From assembly GCF_014203425.1 (NCBI RefSeq), contig NZ_JACHJC010000001.1, positions 2,728,001-2,792,000 on the forward strand: a stretch of DNA of 64,000 bases, read 5' to 3'. The notes beneath the pieces were generated by a model. It made no database searches, was not told where the DNA came from, and saw nothing but the letters and a program-made list of their open reading frames with translations. Of this stretch, positions 28,525-37,261 are shown in pieces (the stretch's first letter is position 1; each line of letters starts with the position of its first letter). This DNA comes from Micromonospora echinospora (GTDB lineage: Bacteria > Actinomycetota > Actinomycetes > Mycobacteriales > Micromonosporaceae). The position numbers and the translations under genes were made by a program.

Positions 28525-30540
28525 ATGAGACGTCTGACAAGACGGCTGACCGCGACAGCCTCCGCACTGCTGCTGGTCGCCGCCGGAATGGTCGCCCTCC
28601 AGGCGCCCTCGGCCGCGGCCGCCACCCCGACGATCACCCTGGACACGCTCGCCCGGGACCTCGTTCGCGTCGAGTCGCTGCGCGAGGTCAAGGACGTGCA
28701 GCGCACCTACGCGCACCTGGCGCAGTACGGCAGATGGTCGGACATGGCGGCGCTGTTCAGCACCGACGCCACGTTCCAGTGGGGCGACGAGACGGTGACC
28801 GGCCGGCCCGCGATCCGCGACTGGCTGGAGGCCGACGCCGGCGCGATGAACGGCGTCAACCCGGGCTCACTGCACACCGTCATCGTCGACCAGCCCCTGG
28901 TGAACCTCTCCGTCGACGGCCTGTCCGCCAAGGCGCGCTGGAACGGCTTCCGCTTCCTCGGCGACGGCGCGGGCGCGGCCCGGATCGAGGGCGGCATCTA
29001 CGAGAACGAGTACGTCTTCGAGAACGGCCGCTGGCGGATCTCCCTGCTGCACTACTACCCGCAGTACGAGGGCGACTACGCCACCGGCTGGCGCAACAAG
29101 GACCTCGCGCTGCTGCCGATCGTCCCGTACCACTTCACCCCGGACGAGGCGGGCGTGCCGATCCCGGAGCCGGTCGGCCCGGCCCCACGGGCCGGCACGA
29201 CGGTCAACAAGGTGGCGGCCCGCATCGACAAGCTCAACAGCGAGGACGCGGTCCGCAACCTCCAGCACGCGTACGGCTACTACGTCGACCGCCGGATGTG
29301 GTCCGACGTGGTCGACCTGTTCGCCAACGGCGCCTCGGTGTCCATCGACAACGTGGGTACGTTCCGGGGCGCCGCCGGTGTCCGCCAGGCGATGGAGCGG
29401 ATGGGCCCGGAGAACCTCAGCCAGGGCATCCTCAACGAGCGGATCCAGTTCGACACGATCGTCGACGTGCACACCAGTGGCACGCAGGCGACCGCCCGGG
29501 GCATCGAGTTCGCCATGGTCGGCGACGCCAACACCCGTGCGGCGTCGTGGGAGATCTCGGTCTTCCACAACCACTTCGTCAAGCAGGGCGGGGTGTGGAA
29601 GCTCAAGGACATGAACATCACGCCGCTGGTGATCGCCCCGTACTCCACCGGCTGGGGTGACGGCGGTATCGCGCCGGCGCCGACCCGGGTTCCGGCCTTC
29701 CTCGACGTGGAGGCGCGCAGCCAGCAGAACGCCGGCGGCGCGGCGTCGTCGAACCGGAACCTGGCCGACCTCGACCGCCGGCTGGCCCGTTCGCTGGCGT
29801 TCGACGGGGCGGAGAACGTCTCGATGGCGTACACCGCCTACCTGGACGATCTCCGGATCTACGACATGGCGCAGATCCACGCCGAGTTCGGCCACAAGCT
29901 GTCGCCGTTCGCCGGCTACTTCCAGGGCCCGGACCGGATCCGGCAGGCCGGGGTGACGGTCTACGGAACCAACCCGTCGACGATGCGCGCCAGCATCTCG
30001 TACCACTGGCGGCCGCAACCGGTGATCCTCGTGTCGGAGGACGGACGGTCGGCGACGATGCGCGCCCGGCTGCTCCAGCCGCGGACGTCGAGGACGAACG
30101 CCGGCGCGTTCAACGGCGCGATGTACAACGACGAGTTCGTGCTCGAGAACGGCATCTGGCGCATCTGGAGCCTGACCATCGACGAGTTCTACTGGCAGTC
30201 GACGAACTGGGCGGGCGGCTGGGCCGCGGCGAACCCGCGCAACCCGAGCCTGCCGGACCCGGCACCCAGCACGCTGGTGACCAGGTACCCGCCGGACGTG
30301 CTGCTCAGCAGCATGGGTGAGCGCTCGCGCGGGTTCCAGGGCGGTTCCCCCGGTTACATCGCGTGGCCCGGGATCGTGCCGATGTGGTTCCACTACAAGA
30401 ACCCGGTGAGCGGACGCGAGCCGCAGTTCTACTGGCCGCAGTGCGCGCCGTGCGAGGTGCGGCCGGACTGGCGGATGACCGAGCACGGCTGGCAGCAGCC
30501 GCCGCTCGGCCCGCAGGTCGACGGGGTGGACCTGGGCTGA
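28525..30540 (+). CDS. Secreted protein with three SnoaL/NTF2-like modules (second paralogue)
   Basis: 671 residues, alignable end to end with the preceding gene product without large gaps. The start is ATG 28525 after ACAGGGATGTGA. The signal peptide is MRRLTRRLTATASALLLVAAG. The modules open at VKDVQRTYAHLAQYGRWSDM, VRNLQHAYGYYVDRRMWSDV and VSMAYTAYLDDLRIYDM. The C-terminal CAPCEVRPDW motif is conserved, which argues for a disulfide or metal site. The third module differs most, so the two proteins may act on related but distinct substrates or form a heteromer. Confidence 0.75.
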   Translation: MRRLTRRLTATASALLLVAAGMVALQAPSAAAATPTITLDTLARDLVRVESLREVKDVQRTYAHLAQYGRWSDMAALFSTDATFQWGDETVTGRPAIRDWLEADAGAMNGVNPGSLHTVIVDQPLVNLSVDGLSAKARWNGFRFLGDGAGAARIEGGIYENEYVFENGRWRISLLHYYPQYEGDYATGWRNKDLALLPIVPYHFTPDEAGVPIPEPVGPAPRAGTTVNKVAARIDKLNSEDAVRNLQHAYGYYVDRRMWSDVVDLFANGASVSIDNVGTFRGAAGVRQAMERMGPENLSQGILNERIQFDTIVDVHTSGTQATARGIEFAMVGDANTRAASWEISVFHNHFVKQGGVWKLKDMNITPLVIAPYSTGWGDGGIAPAPTRVPAFLDVEARSQQNAGGAASSNRNLADLDRRLARSLAFDGAENVSMAYTAYLDDLRIYDMAQIHAEFGHKLSPFAGYFQGPDRIRQAGVTVYGTNPSTMRASISYHWRPQPVILVSEDGRSATMRARLLQPRTSRTNAGAFNGAMYNDEFVLENGIWRIWSLTIDEFYWQSTNWAGGWAAANPRNPSLPDPAPSTLVTRYPPDVLLSSMGERSRGFQGGSPGYIAWPGIVPMWFHYKNPVSGREPQFYWPQCAPCEVRPDWRMTEHGWQQPPLGPQVDGVDLG

Positions 30541-30570
30541 GCCGGGCGACACCGCGCCGTCAGTGGGGAA

Positions 30571-30602
30571 GCGCCTCTTCCGACTCCGGTCGGGAGGGGC
30601 GC
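30571..30602 (+). terminator. Hairpin terminator after the second SnoaL-repeat gene
   Basis: GCGCCTCTTCCGAC (30571-30584) pairs with GTCGGGAGGGGCGC (30589-30602) with two G-U pairs and a TCCG loop. It is the counterpart of the hairpin after the first paralogue. Confidence 0.65.
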
Positions 30603-30621
30603 TCCGCCGTCACCGCGACTG

Positions 30622-30650
30622 TGGACACGCGAGACGGTGATCCGTAATAT
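30622..30650 (+). promoter_or_regulatory. Promoter of the SDR-alcohol dehydrogenase-aldehyde dehydrogenase operon
   Basis: TGGACA (30622-30627), exactly 17 bases, TAATAT (30645-30650), the best-matching promoter in the window. Just downstream, 30660-30674 (TTGCGCTATCCGAAC) resembles site C in reverse complement and may be a regulator site. Confidence 0.65.
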
Positions 30651-30718
30651 GAACTTCGGTTGCGCTATCCGAACATCGCTGCCCGCTGGCAGCCGTCGAG
30701 AAGAGGGATAGAGAAGCC

Positions 30719-31492
30719 ATGCCGGACCCGCAGAACCGCCCCCTTCCGTTGGCGGGCAAGGTCGTTCTCGTCGTCGGCGCCAGCGCGGGCATCGGCGCCG
30801 ACGCCGCCCGGGTGTTCGCCGCCGACGGCGCCTCGCTGATGCTCGTCGCCCGCTCCGAGGGGCCACTGGAGAAGATCGCCGGGGAACTCGCCTCGGCCGG
30901 GCACGACGTCGACCACGTCACCGGCGACATCTCCGTCGCCCGCGACGTCGCCCGCGTCGTGGACCGGACCGTCGAGCGGTTCGGCCGGCTCGACGGCGCC
31001 TTCAACAACGCCGCGATGACGCAGGGCGGCCGGCTGGACCAGGTCCCCGAGGAGGACTTCGACCGGATCATGGCGGTGAACGTCAAGGGCACCTGGTTGT
31101 GCGTCCGCGAACAGGTGCGGGTCATGCTCGGCCGGGGTGCCGGCTCGATCGTCAACGTGAGCAGCATCGGCGGGCTGCGCGGCAGCTCCGGCCTGGGCGC
31201 GTACCAGGCGACCAAGCACGCGGTCATCGGCCTGACCCGCACCGCCGCGCACGACTTCGGCCCGCTCGGGATCCGGGTGAACGTGATCGCGCCCGGTCCC
31301 ACCGAGACGCCGATGCTGGCCCAGACCCGGCTGGCGATTCCCGGTGGGGTAGAGGCCCGGATCGCGGCGACCCCGCTGCGCAAGGCGGGCACCGGGACGG
31401 AGGTCGGCGCGACCGCGTCGTTCCTGCTGAGCGACCGGGCGAGCCACATCAGCGGGGCGGTGCTCCCGGTGGACGGTGGCTTCAGTGCCTGA
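30719..31492 (+). CDS. Short-chain dehydrogenase/reductase
   Basis: 257 residues, classical SDR. The cofactor motif is GASAGIGADAAR, the structural motif NNAA, the catalytic Ser in NVSSIGG and Tyr/Lys in YQATK, and the C-terminus is LPVDGGFSA. DIS after the second strand (TGDIS) and the Arg in VARSEG suggest NADP(H) or NAD(H) ambiguity. It is the first gene of a three-gene oxidation operon with overlapping junctions, so it probably oxidises a hydroxyl group or reduces a keto group of the imported compound. Confidence 0.9.
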   Translation: MPDPQNRPLPLAGKVVLVVGASAGIGADAARVFAADGASLMLVARSEGPLEKIAGELASAGHDVDHVTGDISVARDVARVVDRTVERFGRLDGAFNNAAMTQGGRLDQVPEEDFDRIMAVNVKGTWLCVREQVRVMLGRGAGSIVNVSSIGGLRGSSGLGAYQATKHAVIGLTRTAAHDFGPLGIRVNVIAPGPTETPMLAQTRLAIPGGVEARIAATPLRKAGTGTEVGATASFLLSDRASHISGAVLPVDGGFSA

Positions 31493-32762
31493 CGAGACCG
31501 TGGTGGCCGAGTCGACCGGCGCCGGCGACGACCTCCGCTCCGCCGCCGTGGGCACGCTCCGCCTTCCCCCGCGGATCCACTTCGGGTACGGCGCCCGCCG
31601 GCACCTGCCGGAGGTCGTCCGGGTGCACGGCCGGCGCGTACTCGCCGTGGTCGACCCGTTCCTGGTACGGACGCCGATCTTCCGCGAGACGGTGGACGCC
31701 CTGACCGAGGCCCGGCTGGACGTGCTGGTCCACTCCGACATCACGCCGGAACTCCCGGTCGACACCCTCGACGCCGCGGTCGCCACCGCCCGCGACTACC
31801 GCGCGGAGGTGGTCCTGGCGATCGGCGGCGGCAGCGCGCTCGACGCCGCCAAACTGATCGCGCTGCTGTCGGCCTACGGCGGGCCGGCGCACCGCTACTA
31901 CGGCGAGAACCTCGTGCCCGGGCCGATCGTGCCGCTGGTGGCGGTGCCGACGACGGCGGGCACCGGGTCGGAGGTGACACCCGTCGCGGTCGTGTCCGAC
32001 CCCGGCCGCGAACTCAAGGTGGGCATCTCCAGCCCTTTCCTGGTGCCCTCGGCCGCTGTGGTCGACCCGGAGTTCACGCTCGGGACGCCCGCGACGGTGA
32101 CCGCCTGGTCCGGCATCGACGCGCTGGTGCACGCGGTCGAGTCGTTCACGGCCCGGCCGGTCGACCTCGACTGGTCGGGTCTGCTTCCGGTGTTCACCGG
32201 ACGCAACGTGCTGAGCGAGCCGTTCGCGTTGCAGGCGGCGGCGCGCCTGGGCCCGTGGCTGCCGGTCGCGGTCCACCGGCCCGGTGACCGGCAGGCACGG
32301 CGCGAGGTGGCGCTGGGCTCGCTGCTCGGCGGGATGGCGTTCGGCGCGACCGGCACCCACCTGTGCCACGCCCTGCAGTACCCGATCGGCGCGCTCACGA
32401 AGACCCCGCACGGGCTCGGCACCGGGCTGATGCTCCCGTACGTCATCGACACGCTGATGGCGCAGCCGGCGGTCGCCGCGCAGCTCGCGGCGCTCGGCGC
32501 GGCGCTCGAAGCGATCCCGGCCGCGGACGCCTCCGCGGCGCGGACGCTCGCCCGGGTGGTCGAGATCAACCGGGAGATCGGCGTGCCGCGGACGCTCGCC
32601 GAGATCGGGCTGACGCGCAGCCAGCTTCCGCAGATCGCCGAGCTGGGGCTCAGGTCCACCCGGCTGATCGCGGCCGCGCCGGTGGACCCGTCCCGCGAGC
32701 TGCTGCTCGACATCCTGGAACGCGCCCACGACGGCGCCCTGGCGAATGGGAGTCTCAGGTGA
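31485..32762 (+). CDS. Iron-containing alcohol dehydrogenase
   Basis: 425 residues from GTG 31485 (GGTGG five bases before); GTG 31476 is an alternative. It overlaps the SDR stop by 8 bases. Family III motifs are present: GGGSALDAAK, PTTAGTGSEVTPVAVV, and metal-site histidines in ALVHAVESF, HLCHALQYP and KTPHGLGTG. Such enzymes oxidise primary alcohols or hydroxy acids, or reduce aldehydes, with NAD(P). The stop overlaps the aldehyde dehydrogenase GTG, implying alcohol to aldehyde to acid in one transcript. Confidence 0.9.
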   Translation: MPDETVVAESTGAGDDLRSAAVGTLRLPPRIHFGYGARRHLPEVVRVHGRRVLAVVDPFLVRTPIFRETVDALTEARLDVLVHSDITPELPVDTLDAAVATARDYRAEVVLAIGGGSALDAAKLIALLSAYGGPAHRYYGENLVPGPIVPLVAVPTTAGTGSEVTPVAVVSDPGRELKVGISSPFLVPSAAVVDPEFTLGTPATVTAWSGIDALVHAVESFTARPVDLDWSGLLPVFTGRNVLSEPFALQAAARLGPWLPVAVHRPGDRQARREVALGSLLGGMAFGATGTHLCHALQYPIGALTKTPHGLGTGLMLPYVIDTLMAQPAVAAQLAALGAALEAIPAADASAARTLARVVEINREIGVPRTLAEIGLTRSQLPQIAELGLRSTRLIAAAPVDPSRELLLDILERAHDGALANGSLR

Positions 32763-34186
32763 ACCTGCTCGCGGACCTCTTCATCGACGGGCAGTGGCGG
32801 CCCGGCTCCGACGGCCGCCGGTTCGACGTGACCGACCCCGCCGACCTCTCCACCATCGCCCAGTTCGCCGTCGCCACGGAGCGGGACTGCATGGCCGCTG
32901 TCGACGCCGCGGCGGCGGCCCAGCCCGCGTGGGCCGCGACCGCGCCGCGCGAGCGCAGCGAGCTGCTGCGCCGGGCGTACGAGATCCTCACCGAGGAGGT
33001 GGAGGTCTTCGCCGAGCTCATGGTGCGCGAGAACGGCAAGTCGTGGGCGGACGCGATCGGCGAGGCAAACTACGCCAAGGAGTTCTTCCGCTGGTTCGCC
33101 GAGGAGGCCGTCCGGGTGCCGGGCGACTACCGCCTCTCCCCGGCGGGGGACAAGCGGATCGTCGTGGACCGGCAGCCCATCGGCGTGTCCCTGCTGGTCA
33201 CGCCGTGGAACTTCCCGGCCGCGATGGCCACGCGCAAGCTCGGCCCGGCGCTGGCGGCCGGGTGCACGACGATTCTCAAGCCCGCCCGGGAGACGCCGCT
33301 GACCGCCGCCTACGTCGTGGAGGTCCTGCGCCGTGCCGGCGTGCCGCGCGGCGTGGTCAACCTGGTCACCCCGGTGCCCACCGGCCCGCTGGTGAAGCGG
33401 ATGATCGACCGCCCCGAGGTCCGCAAGCTCTCCTTCACCGGCTCCACCGAGGTCGGCCGCGAGCTTCTGCACGCCTGCGCCGACAGCGTGGTGAGCACGT
33501 CGATGGAGCTCGGCGGCAACGCCCCGCTCGTCGTGCTGCCGGGCGCGGACCTGGACACCGCTGTGGAGGGCGCGCTGCTGGCCAAGATGCGCAACGGCGG
33601 GTCCGCCTGCACCGCGGCCAACCGCTTCTACGTCCATTCCTCCGTACATGACGAGTTCGTCGCCCGGATGGACGCCGCCCTCGCCGCGGTGTCGGTCGGG
33701 CCGGGGCTCGACCGGGCGAACGACCTCGGCGCGCTCGTCTCGGTGGCCGAACGGGACAAGGTGGCGGACCTGGTCCGGACCGCTGTCGCGGAAGGGGCCA
33801 CCGTGGTACGCGGCGGACGGTCCGCGGCCCGCGGCGCGTTCTACGACGCGACGCTGCTGACCGGCGTGGCGCACGGCTCCACCATCACCACGACCGAGAT
33901 CTTCGGGCCGGTCACCGCTGTGGTCCGCTTCGACCACGTCGACGACGCGGTCCGGATGGCGAACGACACCGTCTACGGCCTGATGGCGTACGTCTTCGGT
34001 GAGGAACGGGAGGCGATGGCTGTCGCCCGGCGTCTGGAAGCCGGCATGGTGGCCGTGAACCGGGGTGTCGTCAGCGACCCGGCCGCCCCGTTCGGCGGGG
34101 TCAAGCAGAGCGGCCTCGGCCGGGAGGGCGGCTCCGAGGGCATCCTGGAGTTCCTGGAGGAGAAGTACATCGCGCTCACCGCGTGA
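32759..34186 (+). CDS. Aldehyde dehydrogenase, succinate-semialdehyde dehydrogenase-like
   Basis: 475 residues. It has VTPWNFPAAMATRKLGPAL for cofactor binding, FTGSTEVGR, the catalytic Glu in MELGGNAP and the catalytic Cys in GGSACTAANRFYVH, a pattern close to GabD-type enzymes. GGGAG precedes GTG 32759, which overlaps the previous stop. It ends the operon before a strong terminator. The likely product is a carboxylic acid feeding central metabolism; exact aldehyde unknown. Confidence 0.9.
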   Translation: MNLLADLFIDGQWRPGSDGRRFDVTDPADLSTIAQFAVATERDCMAAVDAAAAAQPAWAATAPRERSELLRRAYEILTEEVEVFAELMVRENGKSWADAIGEANYAKEFFRWFAEEAVRVPGDYRLSPAGDKRIVVDRQPIGVSLLVTPWNFPAAMATRKLGPALAAGCTTILKPARETPLTAAYVVEVLRRAGVPRGVVNLVTPVPTGPLVKRMIDRPEVRKLSFTGSTEVGRELLHACADSVVSTSMELGGNAPLVVLPGADLDTAVEGALLAKMRNGGSACTAANRFYVHSSVHDEFVARMDAALAAVSVGPGLDRANDLGALVSVAERDKVADLVRTAVAEGATVVRGGRSAARGAFYDATLLTGVAHGSTITTTEIFGPVTAVVRFDHVDDAVRMANDTVYGLMAYVFGEEREAMAVARRLEAGMVAVNRGVVSDPAAPFGGVKQSGLGREGGSEGILEFLEEKYIALTA

Positions 34187-34203
34187 CGGCCGAACCTCTG
34201 GAC

Positions 34204-34231
34204 GAAGCGCCCGGCTTCCGCCGGGCGCTTC
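34204..34231 (+). terminator. Strong hairpin terminator after the aldehyde dehydrogenase
   Basis: Perfect 12-bp stem GAAGCGCCCGGC (34204-34215) / GCCGGGCGCTTC (34220-34231) with a TTCC loop, 18 bases after the stop codon. Confidence 0.85.
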
Positions 34232-34386
34232 TCGTGTCCGGTGAACCCGCGCCGGTCCACTGTGCGCCGTCCGGCACGGGCGCCCGTCGCGGCCTTGTCG
34301 TACTTGTCGTCCATGAGGGATCTTTTAGCGCTATGACGGATTCGCGCCGGACCGGGCGCCCTCGATCGGTTTGCTAGAGCTAGAAC

Positions 34387-34399
34387 GACGAAATTCGTC
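34387..34399. promoter_or_regulatory. Lrp/AsnC-type operator upstream of the dipeptidase operon
   Basis: GACGAAATTCGTC is part of the perfect 15-bp palindrome CGACGAA-A-TTCGTCG (34386-34400). The same 13-bp pattern occurs twice beside the Lrp-type gene (44005-44017, 44036-44048). A half-site GACGA follows at 34418, exactly 31 bases on, the same phasing as at the Lrp gene. It lies ~80 bases before the predicted transcription start, an activator-type position. Confidence 0.65.
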
Positions 34400-34437
34400 G
34401 CTTCAAAGCTATCTACCGACGAGTTGCTGAGATTTCA

Positions 34438-34466
34438 TGGACAATAACTGGCGTGGCTCGTAGAGT
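34438..34466 (+). promoter_or_regulatory. Promoter of the dipeptidase operon
   Basis: TGGACA (34438-34443), 17 bases, TAGAGT (34461-34466). The predicted leader is about 25 bases to GTG 34497. The Lrp-type sites lie just upstream of the -35. Confidence 0.55.
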
Positions 34467-34496
34467 CTCGGCATCTTCTGATGATCTGGAGATGAC

Positions 34497-35552
34497 GTGA
34501 AGACTGCCGCCACCGCCCATCCCGTTCGCTCCGCCGCTGACCTGCACGCCGCCGCAACAGTTGTGGACGGAAGCACGGTGATTGAGCTGAGCGACGCCCA
34601 CCTCGACCGGATCCGGCGAGGAGGCGTCACCGCGGTCAACCACACGGTCACCCGGCCGTACGCGGACACCGTCACCGCCCTGCGCGAGGTCAACCGCTGC
34701 CGCAGGTGGATCGACGCACACCCGGACGAGGTGCTGCTCGCCCTGACCGTGGACGACATCCACCGAGCCAAGGCCGAGGGCAAGGAAGCCGTCATCCTCG
34801 GCCCGCAGGACACCGAGATGATCGGGGGCGACCTCGACCTGCTCGGCACGTTCCACGACCTGGGCGTCCGCATCCTTCAGCTGACCTACCAGCGGCAGAA
34901 CCTGCTCGGCGCGGGCTGCGGCGAGGACACCGACTCGGGGCTGACGCACCGGGGCCGTGCCTTCGTCAAGGCGATGAACGAGCTGGGGGTGCTGGTCGAC
35001 GTCTCGCACAGCGGCGAGCGCACCGGCCTGGACGCCATGGACGCCTCGGACAAGCCGGTCGTCGTCACGCACGCCTTCTGCGACGCGCTGTCGCCGCACA
35101 TCCGCGCCAAGTCGGACGGATACCTGCGGCGCCTCGCCGAGCAGGGCGGCGTCATGGGCATCACCACCCTGTCGGGGTTCCTGTACCACCCGGAGGACCC
35201 GTCCCGTCGTCCGGACCTGACCCGCTTCGTGGAGCACGTCTGCCGTGTGGTGGAGGTGGCCGGCGTCGACCACGTCGCCGTCGCCACCGACTACGACGAG
35301 ACGTGGACCGAGGAGATGCGGATCGCGCAGCTCAAGAGCATCGCGCAGGCGAACTCGAAGGAGCACCAGAACCTGCTCGGTGACTTCGGATGGGAGGAGC
35401 GCCGGGCGATCGGCATGGACGACGCCGCGGACTTCCCCAACATCACCGAGGCGCTTCTGGCCGGCGGATTCTCGCCGGAGGACGTGACCAAGATCCTCGG
35501 CGGCAACTGGCTTCGGGTCTATGGGGAGGCATGGAAGCCGGCCGCGCGATGA
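34497..35552 (+). CDS. Membrane dipeptidase (peptidase family M19)-like protein
   Basis: 351 residues from GTG 34497 with GGAG ~6 bases upstream. M19 features: LGVRILQLTYQRQNLLGAGC, LGVLVDVSHSGERTGLDAM with the zinc His, VVVTHAFCDAL, VDHVAVATDYD and ILGGNWLRVY. The canonical N-terminal DGHxD metal motif is absent; at that place the sequence is VVDGSTVIELSDAH. Either the metal site is altered or the enzyme uses one metal. It has no signal peptide, so it acts in the cytoplasm on imported dipeptides or related amides. First gene of an operon with an oligopeptide-type binding protein. Confidence 0.82.
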   Translation: MKTAATAHPVRSAADLHAAATVVDGSTVIELSDAHLDRIRRGGVTAVNHTVTRPYADTVTALREVNRCRRWIDAHPDEVLLALTVDDIHRAKAEGKEAVILGPQDTEMIGGDLDLLGTFHDLGVRILQLTYQRQNLLGAGCGEDTDSGLTHRGRAFVKAMNELGVLVDVSHSGERTGLDAMDASDKPVVVTHAFCDALSPHIRAKSDGYLRRLAEQGGVMGITTLSGFLYHPEDPSRRPDLTRFVEHVCRVVEVAGVDHVAVATDYDETWTEEMRIAQLKSIAQANSKEHQNLLGDFGWEERRAIGMDDAADFPNITEALLAGGFSPEDVTKILGGNWLRVYGEAWKPAAR

Positions 35553-35583
35553 AGCGCTAATCGTGACACTGCCAAGGAGACTG

Positions 35584-37197
35584 ATGCGTACCCGAATTCT
35601 GATGAGAGCGCTGGCGGTGGGCGTCGTGGCGACGCTTGCGGCCGGCTGCGGAGGCGGCGAGCCGCCGTCGGGCAAGTCCGGTGGCAACGCCAGCGACGGC
35701 CTCACCGGCAACGTCAAGCTGGAGGACGAGGCGCAGGCCGCCGGTACGCCGAAGTCCGGTGGCCGCCTGCGGATCATGATCCGGCTGGACGCCAACGAAC
35801 TCGACCCGCACCGGATGTCGGAGACCTCGGCCTTCGTCATCAACGAGCAGATCTACGAGTCGCTCGTGCAGTCGTACCGGGGCGAGATCAAGCCGGCGAT
35901 CGCCGAGTCGTGGGAGCTGAGCGCGGACGGCCTGACCGTGACGTTCAAGCTGCGCGACAACGCGTACTTCCACAGCGGCCGCAAGGTGACCGCCGCCGAC
36001 GTGAAGTACTCGATCGAGCGGATCAAGGACCCGGCCACCCGGGCGCCGCGCGCCCGCAGCTACGAGGGCATCAGCTCGGTGGAGGCGTCCGACGAGCGCA
36101 CCGTCGTGATGAAGCTCGCCAAGCCCAACGCCGCCATCCTGACCCTGCTGTCCACCGCCGCGTCGTCGATCGTCGACCGGACCGTAGTCGAGAAGCAGGG
36201 CGACCTCAACGGCAGCGTCGACGGCGGCAGCGGGCCGTTCAAGCTCGCCGCCCGGACCACCGGCCAGGCCATCAAGCTGGACAAGCACGACAAGTACTGG
36301 GAGTCCGGGGTTCCGTACCTGGACGGGCTGGACTTCACGTTCAACCCGGACGACAACGCCCGCGCCGCCGCCGTGCGCAGCGGCACCGTCGACTTCCTGT
36401 GGCGCCCCGCCCCCGAGTTCATCGACGCGCTCAAGCGCGACGAGAAGCTCAAGTGGTACGGCGGCTCCGGCTCGCTGTCGCTGCACCTGCGGCTGAACAC
36501 CTCGAAGGCGCCGTACGACAACGTCAAGGTGCGGCAGGCCATCTACCTGGCGCTGGACCGGCAGGAGATCCTGAACGTCGCCAACTCCGGCTTCGGCACC
36601 GCGCTCAACGCCGGCTACCTGCCGCCGGACCGGTTCGGCGCGCTGAAGGAGCCGGTGTACGGCAAGCCCGACATCGAGAAGGCCAAGGCGCTGCTGGCCG
36701 AGGCGGGTTTCCCGAACGGCTTCGACGCCAAGCTCATGGTGATCGCCACCTCGGCGTTCCAGGTGCGCTCGGCGGAGGTGGAGCAGCAGCAGCTCGCCAA
36801 GATCGGCATCAAGGTGACGCTGGAGTCGGTGGAGTCCACCATCGCCGACACCAAGACGAAGTCCGGGGACTTCGACATGTACCAGTCCGGCTTCGGCCTG
36901 ACCTACGACCCGGACGAGCGGTTCACCGCCAGCTTCCTCAAGGGCGGCGGCCTGAACTACGGCAACTGGTCCGACCCGGAGTACGAGGACCTGATCGTCA
37001 AGGCCCGCTCCGAGATGGACAAGGACAAGCGTGCCCAGCTCTACCAGCAGGCCGAGAAGATCCTGACCGAGCGGGGCCCGGTTGCCATGACCTTCCTGAA
37101 CGCCGACTTCGACGTGGTGCAGAAGGACGTCATGGGTTACCGGGGTGACCCCACGCCGACCTACCGCTTCTACCGGCACCTCTGGCTGGACCGCTGA
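35584..37197 (+). CDS. Oligopeptide/dipeptide-type ABC substrate-binding lipoprotein (SBP family 5)
   Basis: 537 residues from ATG 35584 after AAGGAGA. The lipobox LAAGC places the lipidated cysteine near residue 22. SBP_bac_5 features: LDPHRMSETSAFVINEQIYESL, LADNAYFHSG-like LRDNAYFHSGRKVTAADVKYSIERI, YDNVKVRQAIYLALDR and the long C-terminal lobe. It captures the substrate outside the cell. The cognate permeases and ATPases are not here but in the divergent pair of operons at 41.6-46.2 kb, which share the Lrp-type operator. Confidence 0.93.
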   Translation: MRTRILMRALAVGVVATLAAGCGGGEPPSGKSGGNASDGLTGNVKLEDEAQAAGTPKSGGRLRIMIRLDANELDPHRMSETSAFVINEQIYESLVQSYRGEIKPAIAESWELSADGLTVTFKLRDNAYFHSGRKVTAADVKYSIERIKDPATRAPRARSYEGISSVEASDERTVVMKLAKPNAAILTLLSTAASSIVDRTVVEKQGDLNGSVDGGSGPFKLAARTTGQAIKLDKHDKYWESGVPYLDGLDFTFNPDDNARAAAVRSGTVDFLWRPAPEFIDALKRDEKLKWYGGSGSLSLHLRLNTSKAPYDNVKVRQAIYLALDRQEILNVANSGFGTALNAGYLPPDRFGALKEPVYGKPDIEKAKALLAEAGFPNGFDAKLMVIATSAFQVRSAEVEQQQLAKIGIKVTLESVESTIADTKTKSGDFDMYQSGFGLTYDPDERFTASFLKGGGLNYGNWSDPEYEDLIVKARSEMDKDKRAQLYQQAEKILTERGPVAMTFLNADFDVVQKDVMGYRGDPTPTYRFYRHLWLDR

Positions 37198-37205
37198 CGA
37201 GTCGC

Positions 37206-37236
37206 GGAGGGGACGCCGGAGCGCGGCGTCCCCTCC
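37206..37236 (+). terminator. Hairpin between the binding-protein and TPR genes
   Basis: GGAGGGGACGCCG (37206-37218) / CGGCGTCCCCTCC (37224-37236), a perfect 13-bp stem with a GAGCG loop, in a 64-base gap. It probably lowers readthrough or protects the 3' end so that binding protein exceeds the downstream enzymes. Confidence 0.65.
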
Positions 37237-37261
37237 GCCGCACCGCGACGAAAGGCAATCC

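Larger units (their letters stand above)
34187..34496. other. Intergenic region with terminator, Lrp sites and promoter
   Basis: 310 bases without a gene. The order is a strong terminator (34204-34231), ~150 bases with nothing recognisable, the palindromic Lrp-type site and half-site (34387-34422), then a TGGACA/TAGAGT promoter ending ~30 bases before the dipeptidase start. The right half is visibly richer in A+T. Confidence 0.6.
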
